In this document: positions 14,587 through 22,513 of the stretch, one piece after another
Position numbering within the stretch: the stretch's first letter is position 1
Layout: every line of letters begins with the position of its first letter
Assembly (NCBI GenBank): GCA_963797475.1
Contig: CAWCPR010000020.1
Coordinates: forward strand, 1 to 64,000
Length of the DNA stretch: 64,000 nucleotides
Origin: CAWCPR01 sp963797475
GTDB taxonomy: Bacteria; Chloroflexota; Anaerolineae; Anaerolineales; UBA4823
Reading direction: 5' to 3'
The notes under the pieces: model-generated
Seen by the model: the letters and a program-made list of their open reading frames with translations, nothing else
Database searches by the model: none
What the model was told of the DNA's origin: nothing
Program-made: the position numbers and the translations under genes

Positions 14587-16363
14587 ATTCACCCACCAGG
14601 GAGAAGTGGTCATTCGGGCTGAGTTGAACTCACAAACCGAGAGTTTGGCCACCATCCGTTTCTCCATTCAAGACACGGGGATTGGAATCCCAACCGAACG
14701 CCAGAAGGCGATTTTCGAGCGTTTTACCCAGGCAGACGGTTCTACCACTCGCCGGTACGGCGGCAGCGGTTTAGGGCTTGCCATCTCCAACCAGTTGGTA
14801 AACTTGATGGGCGGTGAAATGGGGGTGGAAAGCCGGCCAGGGGAAGGCAGTACTTTCTGGTTCACAGCGGTCTTTGAGAAGCAATCCAACCCTGTTCAGC
14901 CTGTTTCAACCTCGCCTGTTTCCCTTTCGGAAATTCCTGTGCTGGTAGTAGATGACAACGCGACCAACCGGTTAGTCCTCAGCCGGATGCTCAACAGCTT
15001 TGGATGTCGTGCAGATGTAGCATCCAGCGGGGTTGAAGGCATACAGCAATTGCGCCGCGCGGCTCGCCATCATCGCCCATACCGGGTCGTCTTCCTGGAT
15101 ATGCAAATGCCTGAGATGGATGGTGAACAGGTAGCTCGGGCGATCAAAGATGATCCTTCCATCGCCGGGGTTCAAATAATTATCCTGACATCGATGGGCC
15201 AGCGCGGCGATTCCGCTCGCCTGGCTGAATTGGGTTGTTCGGGTGTCCTGCTCAAGCCAGTGAAACAAAGCCAGCTTTTTCAGGCGGTGCTGAACCTGAT
15301 CGGAAAGAATGCCCCAACGGTTGAAGCGCCAGCAGGCCCAGCCAGTTCTCCAAATAACCTCGGATGCGATTTGGCAGATTTAGACATCTTGCTTGCGGAA
15401 GATAACTTCATCAACCGCAAATTGGCCATAACAGTTCTAAAGAAAGCCGGAGCGCGGGTGGATGTCGCCGAAAATGGCGCTCAGGCTGTCGACATGGCTA
15501 TGATTAAACCTTACAATGTGATTTTGATGGATGTGCAAATGCCCGAAATGGACGGCCTGGAAGCCACCCGTCAAATCCGAGTCAACGAAGGCCAGAAAAA
15601 ACATACTCCAATCCTGGCGATGACCGCTCACGCGATGCAAGGCGACCGGGAAATGTGTATACAGTCTGGGATGGATGGATATGTGACAAAACCACTTGAG
15701 CAGGCATCCCTTTTCTCAGCGATCCTCCAGTGGTCTCAGGCAGAGCCAGTTTCACCCGAAGAGTTGCCTGAGGGAACAAATGGCAGGTCTTTGGATATCG
15801 ATGAAGACTGGGAAGCCTTGCAAAACCTCTCTTTGGAGGAAATGGATCTGGCCTTCCTGGAAGGCTTGAACGGGAATGGTTCTCCAAATACCAATCAGCC
15901 GGCGGTACAAGCAGGCGATCGTGTGCATCAGGAAATGGACCTCGCCCAAAAACCGCCCGAAACTCATTCTTCACTAGAAATCCCCTCTGACCTTCTCCAG
16001 AATGAGCACGTCTGCTTGAAAGAAGCCCTACCCCGCTTTGAAAACGATTTAGGGTTTTTTAAAGAGATTTACACCGAATTCGTCCAGCACATGGATGAGC
16101 GAATAGTAGAGATCGATCAGGCTGCGAGCCAGAAGGATGGCGACACCTTGAGACGCCTGGCCCATAACCTGAAAGGCGTTTCCGGCAATTTTTGCACCCC
16201 TGCATTGACCGAATTTGCTCGCGCGTTGGAGGCGTGCAGTTGCCAGGATGATTTCTCCCAGGCGCAGAAATGTATCGATTCCCTGCGGGCCGAAATCCCC
16301 TACTTGCAAGATTTTATGGCCCGATTACAATCTTTCACAATTCCGAATGGAGTCGAGGCGTGA
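14441..16363 (+). CDS. Hybrid sensor histidine kinase, C-terminal fragment: HATPase-REC-REC-HPt
   Basis: In-family sequence begins at about 14541 (NRLRQVLINLTGNAIKFTHQG). Then follow the HATPase G boxes (DTGIGIP, GSGLGLAI), a first receiver (LVVDDNATNR, FLDMQMPEMDG), a second receiver (LLAEDNFINR, LMDVQMPEMDG, TKPL) and a C-terminal HPt domain with the phospho-His in AHNLKGVSGNF. This is a full phosphorelay in one polypeptide of about 1090 residues once the one-base frame change at 14534-14540 is corrected. Deleting one T there gives RGDSNRLRQV. Its stop overlaps the GTG start of the REC-ParA gene by four bases, so the two are translationally coupled. Confidence 0.83.
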   Translation: MSLTRWPPKPTTRAWNWHAWCLRTSRPTCAATSNRLRQVLINLTGNAIKFTHQGEVVIRAELNSQTESLATIRFSIQDTGIGIPTERQKAIFERFTQADGSTTRRYGGSGLGLAISNQLVNLMGGEMGVESRPGEGSTFWFTAVFEKQSNPVQPVSTSPVSLSEIPVLVVDDNATNRLVLSRMLNSFGCRADVASSGVEGIQQLRRAARHHRPYRVVFLDMQMPEMDGEQVARAIKDDPSIAGVQIIILTSMGQRGDSARLAELGCSGVLLKPVKQSQLFQAVLNLIGKNAPTVEAPAGPASSPNNLGCDLADLDILLAEDNFINRKLAITVLKKAGARVDVAENGAQAVDMAMIKPYNVILMDVQMPEMDGLEATRQIRVNEGQKKHTPILAMTAHAMQGDREMCIQSGMDGYVTKPLEQASLFSAILQWSQAEPVSPEELPEGTNGRSLDIDEDWEALQNLSLEEMDLAFLEGLNGNGSPNTNQPAVQAGDRVHQEMDLAQKPPETHSSLEIPSDLLQNEHVCLKEALPRFENDLGFFKEIYTEFVQHMDERIVEIDQAASQKDGDTLRRLAHNLKGVSGNFCTPALTEFARALEACSCQDDFSQAQKCIDSLRAEIPYLQDFMARLQSFTIPNGVEA

Positions 16364-17073
16364 ACCAAATTCTGGTCATCGATGACGAACCTCTTTTCCA
16401 CCGCATGATCGAGTATGCCCTGGAGCCGCTTGGCTGCTCGATTGAAAAGGCTCCGGATGGATTTGTCGGCTTGCAGAAAGCCCATGCGACACAACCGGAT
16501 GTAATCATTTGCGATGTGATGATGCCAGGCATCACTGGTTACGAAGTCACCCGCCGCCTGAGGCGAGAGGCTGCTTTCGCACAAACCCCTATCCTGATTT
16601 TAACGAGTGAAGCTGAAATCCAGGACAAATTAAACGCCTTCGAAGTCGGCGCCGACGATCATGTAGCCAAGCCATTCGACCCGGCCGAATTAGCCGCCCG
16701 GGTAGGAGTGCTTCTACGCCGGTCGGAGGCTTTGAAAGCTACCCAGCTCAATCGCCAGCTCCGCAATGAAAAAGCGCGTTTGATAGCCGTCCACAGCTTA
16801 CGCGGCGGTGTGGGATGCTCCAGCATCGCCGTAAACCTGGCATCCGCGCTGCACGAATTGTGGGGCGCTCCCACGCTAATCATGGACCTGGCAGTGACGG
16901 CCGGCCAGGTAGCTCTGATGCTGAATTCCCCCATCAGGCGCACCTGGGCAGACCTGGCCAACTGCATCCCGGAGGAGCTGGATCAGAACGTGCTGGATTC
17001 TGTCATCAGTCTGTCGGGTTCCAATTTACAATACATGCCGCCCCGACCAGCCCCAGGGACGCCGAGCTTGTGA
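16360..17073 (+). CDS. Response regulator fused to ParA/MinD-like ATPase (CpaE/TadZ-like), N-terminal fragment
   Basis: Starts at GTG inside the stop of the hybrid kinase gene (GTGA). A receiver domain (residues 1-120) keeps all canonical positions: VIDDEP, CDVMMPG with the phospho-acceptor Asp, LTSE, and Lys in AKPFD. It is followed by a ParA/MinD-like region: LIAVHSLRGGVGCSSIAVNLA, a deviant Walker A with the signature GG-GxS, then LIMDLAVTAGQVALML. The frame fails in a run of four C (17041-17044). In TadZ/CpaE proteins the ATPase localises the Tad pilus, and Tad genes lie at the far end of this window. Confidence 0.75.
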   Translation: MNQILVIDDEPLFHRMIEYALEPLGCSIEKAPDGFVGLQKAHATQPDVIICDVMMPGITGYEVTRRLRREAAFAQTPILILTSEAEIQDKLNAFEVGADDHVAKPFDPAELAARVGVLLRRSEALKATQLNRQLRNEKARLIAVHSLRGGVGCSSIAVNLASALHELWGAPTLIMDLAVTAGQVALMLNSPIRRTWADLANCIPEELDQNVLDSVISLSGSNLQYMPPRPAPGTPSL

Positions 17074-17160
17074 CCGGCGAATTGGTCGCGGCCGCATTAA
17101 AAGCTGCTCCGCGAGCATTTCGATTATCTGGTCGCAGACCTGCCTCACGACTTCAGCGAA

Positions 17161-17586
17161 TTGAGTCTGCATGTCCTGGATGAAGCCGATGCGATCTTGC
17201 TCCTGTTGTCGCCCGAGATGGCTTCTATACGCGCTGCGGGAGCTGCCTTGGAGACTTACCGGGCGCTGAATTACCCGGAGGAACGCGTCCGCCTGGTTTT
17301 AAATAATACATTTCCTAAACATGGGATTGCGCGCGAGAAGATCGAGGAGGCATTGGGCTCCCCCCTGGTGATCGGCATCCCTTACACCCCCGAGAAATTC
17401 GTTCAGGCCATCAATGTGGGCCAACCCTTGGTGTTGGGCGATCCTGGCGACCAAGCTGTTTGCCTGTTCGAAGATTTCGCCTTTTACCTGAGTAAGGAAA
17501 CCCACAAGAAATCTCAACCGGACAACGCCAGCCCGAGCTTGAAACGGGTCTATCGACGCTACGCAGAACGGAAGAGAAAAAGCTGA
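17161..17586 (+). CDS. Response regulator-ParA-like ATPase, C-terminal fragment
   Basis: Continuation of the protein at 16360. In-frame codons upstream of the ATG/CTG region encode KLLREHFDYLVADLPHDFSELSL, with the DLP(H) switch typical of ParA/MinD proteins, so the true gene continues through 17045-17160 with two frame changes (C-run 17041-17044 and A-run 17099-17102; the intermediate frame encodes DAELVTGELVAAALK). The fragment contains ADAILLLLSPEMASIRAAG, LVLNNTFPKHGI and a helical C-terminus. Corrected, the protein has about 408 residues. No gene follows for 325 bases. Confidence 0.7.
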   Translation: MSLHVLDEADAILLLLSPEMASIRAAGAALETYRALNYPEERVRLVLNNTFPKHGIAREKIEEALGSPLVIGIPYTPEKFVQAINVGQPLVLGDPGDQAVCLFEDFAFYLSKETHKKSQPDNASPSLKRVYRRYAERKRKS

Positions 17587-17911
17587 TCATGCGTCCAGGA
17601 CGGATTATGGCGTCATGCGAAAGTTGAAATCAGGCTGGCTTGGAGAGAACAGCGCGTTATAGTATTTGAGCGGATGTATGGTTCATGACCATATCGACGA
17701 TCACAACCATTTCATTTTATAGGGCCAGCTTCGTAAAACTCAAGTGCTGGAAGTAACCTGAAAACTTACAAAATGTCACCGCGTGGATGGAGACAGCAGC
17801 CTGGTTTAATTCCAAAAGACGTGGAACATGGTATATTAATCGTAATTACAAGCCTCCTACGGGGCTTACATCCAGATGGCTGTTCGTACGTGCCTGGGGA
17901 AGGAATAGAAA
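17587..17911. other. Intergenic region before deoC
   Basis: No open reading frame, RNA gene or convincing terminator was recognised in these 325 bases. The end near 17895-17908 supplies a GGGGAAGGAATAG ribosome-binding site for deoC. Confidence 0.5.
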
Positions 17912-18874
17912 ATGGCATCCAAAAATCAAGCTAACCCCGGAATGCCGCTTGATCTTGACTGGGTGATGGGCGCCCATATCAACCGCAGCGCGGTTGAACG
18001 GCGCACCGCCAGCTTGCCGGCCCGCAGGTCGATAAAGAAGGTTTGGCAGGCAGCCTGGTTATTGCGCGCCATCACCTGCATCGATCTGACTACGCTGGCG
18101 GGCGATGACTCCCCCGGGCGGGTAAAACGGCTATGCGCAAAAGCCAGACAGCCTGTACGCCAGGATATGCTCGATGCCCTGGGCGTGGCGGACCAATCCA
18201 TCACAGTCGGCGCTGTATGTGTTTATCCCAGCCGGGTGAAAGACGCGCTGGAAGCCCTAAAAGGGACCAATATCCCGGTCGCTTCCGTCGCAACCGGATT
18301 TCCCGCCGGGCAAACGCCGCTTCCCCAACGTATTGGCGAGATCGAGCAAGCGATTGAAGCCGGCGCGGCCGAGATCGATGTCGTGATCACCCGCACCCAC
18401 GTCCTGACCGGAAACTGGCAAGCGCTTTACGAAGAAGTGAAGCAGTTTCGTGAGACCTGCGGCAAAGCCGCTCACATGAAAACTATTCTGGCCACAGGTG
18501 ATTTAGGTACATTGAAGCAGGTTTATCAAGCCAGCCTGGTGGCGATGATGGCTGGATCTGACTTTATAAAAACTTCAACCGGCAAAGAAACGGTCAACGC
18601 AACTCTGGATTCCGGTCTGGTTATGCTGCGAGCGATCCGCGAGTATGGACAACGCACCGGTTTCAAGGTCGGATTCAAACCCGCCGGCGGGATCGGCAAA
18701 GCCAAGCAGGCGCTCGCGTGGCAGGCATTGATGAAGGAAGAACTTGGCGACGAATGGTTGATGCCGGATCTGTTTCGCATCGGAGCCAGCAGCTTGCTTA
18801 CCGATTTGGAGCGCCAGCTCTACCATTACCTTACCGGACATTATGCTGCTCGACACCACATGCCGATGGGATGA
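17912..18874 (+). CDS. deoC: Deoxyribose-phosphate aldolase
   Basis: The enzyme cleaves 2-deoxyribose 5-phosphate to glyceraldehyde 3-phosphate and acetaldehyde in deoxynucleoside catabolism. The 320-residue protein keeps the class I aldolase signature DFIKTSTGK with the Schiff-base Lys, ITVGAVCVYPSRV near the substrate-binding strand, VASVATGFPAGQT, AAEIDVVI and FKPAGGIGKAKQAL. It is about 60-80 residues longer than the short E. coli-type enzymes at the N-terminus, as in the longer DERA subgroup. The aldehyde dehydrogenase that follows after 38 bases could oxidise the acetaldehyde released. Confidence 0.92.
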   Translation: MASKNQANPGMPLDLDWVMGAHINRSAVERRTASLPARRSIKKVWQAAWLLRAITCIDLTTLAGDDSPGRVKRLCAKARQPVRQDMLDALGVADQSITVGAVCVYPSRVKDALEALKGTNIPVASVATGFPAGQTPLPQRIGEIEQAIEAGAAEIDVVITRTHVLTGNWQALYEEVKQFRETCGKAAHMKTILATGDLGTLKQVYQASLVAMMAGSDFIKTSTGKETVNATLDSGLVMLRAIREYGQRTGFKVGFKPAGGIGKAKQALAWQALMKEELGDEWLMPDLFRIGASSLLTDLERQLYHYLTGHYAARHHMPMG

Positions 18875-18912
18875 AGGTTGGAAACAAAGATTGAGCCAAA
18901 ATGGAGCGATCG

Positions 18913-21360
18913 ATGAACGTATCCGAGGTGTTTAAAACGATGGTCTACGGACCTGCTCCCGAATCACCTGAGGCAGCTTATGCCTGGCTGGAGGATCACG
19001 GGCGCCGGTTCGGCCTTTTTATCAACAATGAATGGATGATCCCGGATGAAGCCCAATTTAAAGCCAGCTACAACCCTGCTAATAGGGAAAAGTTGGCCGA
19101 CACGTTACAGGCTGGGCAAAGGGAAGTAGACGAAGCCGTCGCGGCCGCACGCCGTGCTTTCGAGACCTGGAGCAAGACTCCCGGCGCTGTAAGGGCTCGC
19201 TACCTGTACGCAATCGCCCGCAACATCCAAAAACATCACCGGCTTCTTGCAGTGTTGGAATCGCTGGACAACGGAAAGCCAATCCGAGAATCGCGCGATA
19301 TCGATGTGCCGCTCCTCGCTCGCCACTTTTATTATCATGCCGGTTGGGCGCAATTGATGGAAAGCGAATTGCGTGATTACCAGCCGGTAGGCGTGGTCGG
19401 GCAAATTATCCCCTGGAATTTCCCGCTGCTCATGCTGGCCTGGAAAATTGCGCCGGCGATTGCAATGGGAAATACGGTAGTGCTAAAACCGGCTTCATAC
19501 ACCCGCTTATCCGCCCTGCTTTTTGCGGAAGTCGTCGCAGAAGCTGGGCTGCCGCCGGGCGTGATCAATGTCGTTACAGGCAGCAGCCAGGCTGGATCGA
19601 TGATCGTAACCCACCCGGACATCGATAAAATCGCTTTTACTGGCTCAACCGATGTCGGCCGCATTCTTCGCCGCCAAACGGCGGGATCAGGGAAGAAACT
19701 GTCCCTGGAATTGGGCGGCAAATCACCCTTTATCGTATTCGAAGACGCCGACCTGGATGGAGCGATTGAGGGCGTCGTGGATGCCATCTGGTTCAACCAG
19801 GGCCAGGTTTGCTGCGCTGGGTCAAGATTGCTCGTTCAAGAAAATGTCGCCGACCGCTTTATCCAGAAACTGAAGGAGCGCATGAAGCACTTGCGCGTTG
19901 GCGATCCACTGGATAAATGCATCGACATGGGTGCAATCGTCGATCAAACACAATGGGAAACCGTCGATAATTGGGTCAAGATAGGCGTTCGTGAAGGCGG
20001 AAGCCTTTTTCAACCCGAAATCGACTTACCCACAAATGGCTGCTTCTACCCACCCACACTGATCACGGATCTCGACCCGGCCGCCTCTACCGTACAGGAG
20101 GAGATTTTCGGGCCGGTTTTGGTCTCGTTGACCTTTCGTACCCCGGCGGAGGCCATCGCCCTGGCAAACAATACCCGCTACGGGTTGGCTGCCAGCGTTT
20201 GGAGCGATAACATCAATCTGGCGCTGGATGTCGCCAGCAAAGTCAAAGCAGGCACATTATGGGTGAACTGCACGAACCTTTTCGATGCAGCCTCAGGCTT
20301 CGGCGGCTACCGTGAGAGCGGGTTCGGCCGTGAAGGCGGCAAAGAAGGGCTGTTTGAATATTTACGCCCGGCCTGGCAAAATCGCCCCCGGCCAAATTTC
20401 CAGCCGGTAGAAGAAGAACAAGGAAAACTAACCTGGGGAGCTCACGTCCCTACCCGTCCAGCCGCGCCTCACAACGGCAAAGTAGATGGAAATGAAACGC
20501 CACACGTCGACCGCACGCCAAAATTGTATATCGGCGGTAAACAGGTGCGTCCCGACGGTTACTATACGCGCGCTGTATTGAGCCCAAAGGGAGCAGTCCT
20601 CGGCCAGGTGGGGGATGGTAACCGCAAAGACATCCGCGATGCAGTCGAGGCCGCCCATGCCGCCCACACCGCCAAACCCGGTTGGGCGATGCGCCATGGC
20701 TACAATCGTTCGCAGATCCTTTACTTCATCGCCGAGAATCTGGATGCGCGCCGGGAAGAATTTGCCCGCCGCATCGCGGAGATGACCGGTCAAACTTTGA
20801 AAGCTGGCCTAGCGGAAGTGGACCTGGCAGTCGAGCGCCTGTTTACCTATGGCGCCTGGTCGGACAAGTACGGCGGCGCCCTGCAGGAAACCACATTGCA
20901 CGGCATCACCGTCGCCGTAAATGAACCGGTTGGTGTGATCGGGATCGGCTGCCCGGATGAATATCCGCTGCTGGCTTTCGTTTCTCTAATGGCCCCGGCG
21001 ATCGCTCGCGGCAACACGGTTGTGATGATCCCCAGCGAGAAATTTCCCCTCAGCGCTACTGATTTCTACCAGGTCCTGGACACGTCGGACGTGCCGGCGG
21101 GTGTTGTCAATATCGTCACCGGGGATCAGGCCCACTTAATGAAGACCTTGATCCAACACGAGGACGTAGATTCCGTCTGGTATTTTGGGACGGCGGAAGG
21201 CAGCTACCACGTTGAGTTCGAATCGGCGGCGAATATGAAGCGCACCTGGGTGAATTACGGCTTTCCTCTGGATTGGACCAACCCAGAGCAAGGTTCAGGC
21301 CACGAGTTTTTGCACCAGGCCACACAGGTGAAGAATATCTGGGTCCCAACTGGCGAGTGA
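18913..21360 (+). CDS. ALDH16-type aldehyde dehydrogenase with two tandem ALDH domains
   Basis: The 815-residue protein starts at an ATG six bases after GGAG (an upstream ATG at 18901 adds four residues). Domain 1 (about 25-490) is a complete NAD(P)-dependent aldehyde dehydrogenase: IPWNFPLLM, FTGSTDVGR, ELGGKSPFIVFEDADLD and the catalytic Cys in NQGQVCCAGSR. Domain 2 (about 535-780) has the ALDH fold (GNTVVMIPSE, VPAGVVNIVTG) but no catalytic Cys, its end reading KRTWVNYGFP. This is the ALDH16 architecture. Being downstream of deoC suggests that it oxidises acetaldehyde from deoxyribose breakdown. Confidence 0.88.
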   Translation: MNVSEVFKTMVYGPAPESPEAAYAWLEDHGRRFGLFINNEWMIPDEAQFKASYNPANREKLADTLQAGQREVDEAVAAARRAFETWSKTPGAVRARYLYAIARNIQKHHRLLAVLESLDNGKPIRESRDIDVPLLARHFYYHAGWAQLMESELRDYQPVGVVGQIIPWNFPLLMLAWKIAPAIAMGNTVVLKPASYTRLSALLFAEVVAEAGLPPGVINVVTGSSQAGSMIVTHPDIDKIAFTGSTDVGRILRRQTAGSGKKLSLELGGKSPFIVFEDADLDGAIEGVVDAIWFNQGQVCCAGSRLLVQENVADRFIQKLKERMKHLRVGDPLDKCIDMGAIVDQTQWETVDNWVKIGVREGGSLFQPEIDLPTNGCFYPPTLITDLDPAASTVQEEIFGPVLVSLTFRTPAEAIALANNTRYGLAASVWSDNINLALDVASKVKAGTLWVNCTNLFDAASGFGGYRESGFGREGGKEGLFEYLRPAWQNRPRPNFQPVEEEQGKLTWGAHVPTRPAAPHNGKVDGNETPHVDRTPKLYIGGKQVRPDGYYTRAVLSPKGAVLGQVGDGNRKDIRDAVEAAHAAHTAKPGWAMRHGYNRSQILYFIAENLDARREEFARRIAEMTGQTLKAGLAEVDLAVERLFTYGAWSDKYGGALQETTLHGITVAVNEPVGVIGIGCPDEYPLLAFVSLMAPAIARGNTVVMIPSEKFPLSATDFYQVLDTSDVPAGVVNIVTGDQAHLMKTLIQHEDVDSVWYFGTAEGSYHVEFESAANMKRTWVNYGFPLDWTNPEQGSGHEFLHQATQVKNIWVPTGE

Positions 21361-21376
21361 GCGCCACGGATCAATA

Positions 21377-22513
21377 CTACGGGGTGATCTCCAACCAGGT
21401 CTGCCCGCCGTCCATGGTTTTCAAAAGGCTGGATTGAAGCCAGCAGGTAAATGGGAATCCCCCGGCCGGTAAGGCGTTTCCTGGGCCTACCTTGTCTCCA
21501 CTGCAGGTCCCATTTTCCAACCTGGCCCAGGCAATTTGAGGGCTGGCATATTCCAATTGGACAACGCCTGGAAGCTGGTTCATCAGGTCCAGTATCGATG
21601 TTGCGATCCTACTTTCAAGCAACGCGCCCGGCCCGGCGTTTCCATCCAGCACAACCGGCAGCCTCGTCCCGCGATCCATGGCGAGCAAAGCGGCAGCCTG
21701 CTCTTCTGGAACAGGCAAGTTCTTCAGCAAACTCCAGCTCTGGCCCTTTTCGCTGGTGTAAAAGGCCAGGTGCGACCCGGATGAATCGTTAAATGTCACT
21801 GCCACTAACGCTTGCGCAGAACCATAGAGCCACGGTAAACTCACTCCGACGCTGCCTGGATAGACGCCGGCAGGAAATGGGAGGGACTGTACCTGCCAGC
21901 TTCGCCCGCCATCCAGGGTCTGGTAAATCTCGTCCCCCCTCACCCCGCCTGCAAGCCAGCCTTCAAGCCCGTTCACAAAGCGGACCGGTCCGGCAGCCGG
22001 CGCTTGAAGCGCCGTCCAGTGGATGCCGCCGTCCTGGGTGGATAGGACAACACCCTGGCTGAAGCTACTGCCGGAAGGAAGCTGCAAGGATATCCAACCG
22101 CTTCGTGGATTCACGAAGCTAAAGGAAAGCACCTGTCCAAAATCCTCTATTTCCGGGGGTAATTCCACTTGCGAAGAGATGGGCCACGTTCTGCCGCCAT
22201 CCTTCGACAGTAACAACACAAACCGAGAATCATCTACAGCTCGCAGGATCCACCCCTGGCGGGAATCCAGGAAGAAGGCACACAGGAAGGGTAAATCCTG
22301 GTCTGCAGGAGGCGTGATATCGCTCCAACTGGAGCCCCCATCTTCGCTCCATAAGAGCCTGTTTCCAACAAGCGCCCAGCCTTGATCCGGGGTGATCAAT
22401 TGCATGGATGGGAGCTGGCTGCCAGCAGCCTGGATTTCACTCGGGTTTATCTCCGATTGGCTTGCCGCGGTTGGGCGTCGGCTGGGGGAGCTGGGTGATT
22501 TCTCCATCGACAA
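21377..22513 (-). CDS. YCF48-like / BNR-repeat beta-propeller protein
   Basis: Asp-box repeats of the form SxDGGxxW recur: SEDGGSSWSD, SKDGGRTWPI, TQDGGIHWTA, LDGGRSWQVQ, MDGGQTWLEI. Between them are xxGWxxx strands such as LITPDQGWALVGN, as in YCF48/photosystem-assembly-like and sialidase-type propellers. No signal peptide is visible, although such proteins are normally exported. The first 76 bases overlap the 3' end of the DUF1906 gene in another frame, so this may really be the C-terminal domain of that secreted protein, separated by a frame change. If separate, the start could be the ATG of MQLITPDQGW. The binding partner is unknown. Confidence 0.7.
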   Translation of the reverse strand: MSMEKSPSSPSRRPTAASQSEINPSEIQAAGSQLPSMQLITPDQGWALVGNRLLWSEDGGSSWSDITPPADQDLPFLCAFFLDSRQGWILRAVDDSRFVLLLSKDGGRTWPISSQVELPPEIEDFGQVLSFSFVNPRSGWISLQLPSGSSFSQGVVLSTQDGGIHWTALQAPAAGPVRFVNGLEGWLAGGVRGDEIYQTLDGGRSWQVQSLPFPAGVYPGSVGVSLPWLYGSAQALVAVTFNDSSGSHLAFYTSEKGQSWSLLKNLPVPEEQAAALLAMDRGTRLPVVLDGNAGPGALLESRIATSILDLMNQLPGVVQLEYASPQIAWARLENGTCSGDKVGPGNALPAGGFPFTCWLQSSLLKTMDGGQTWLEITP

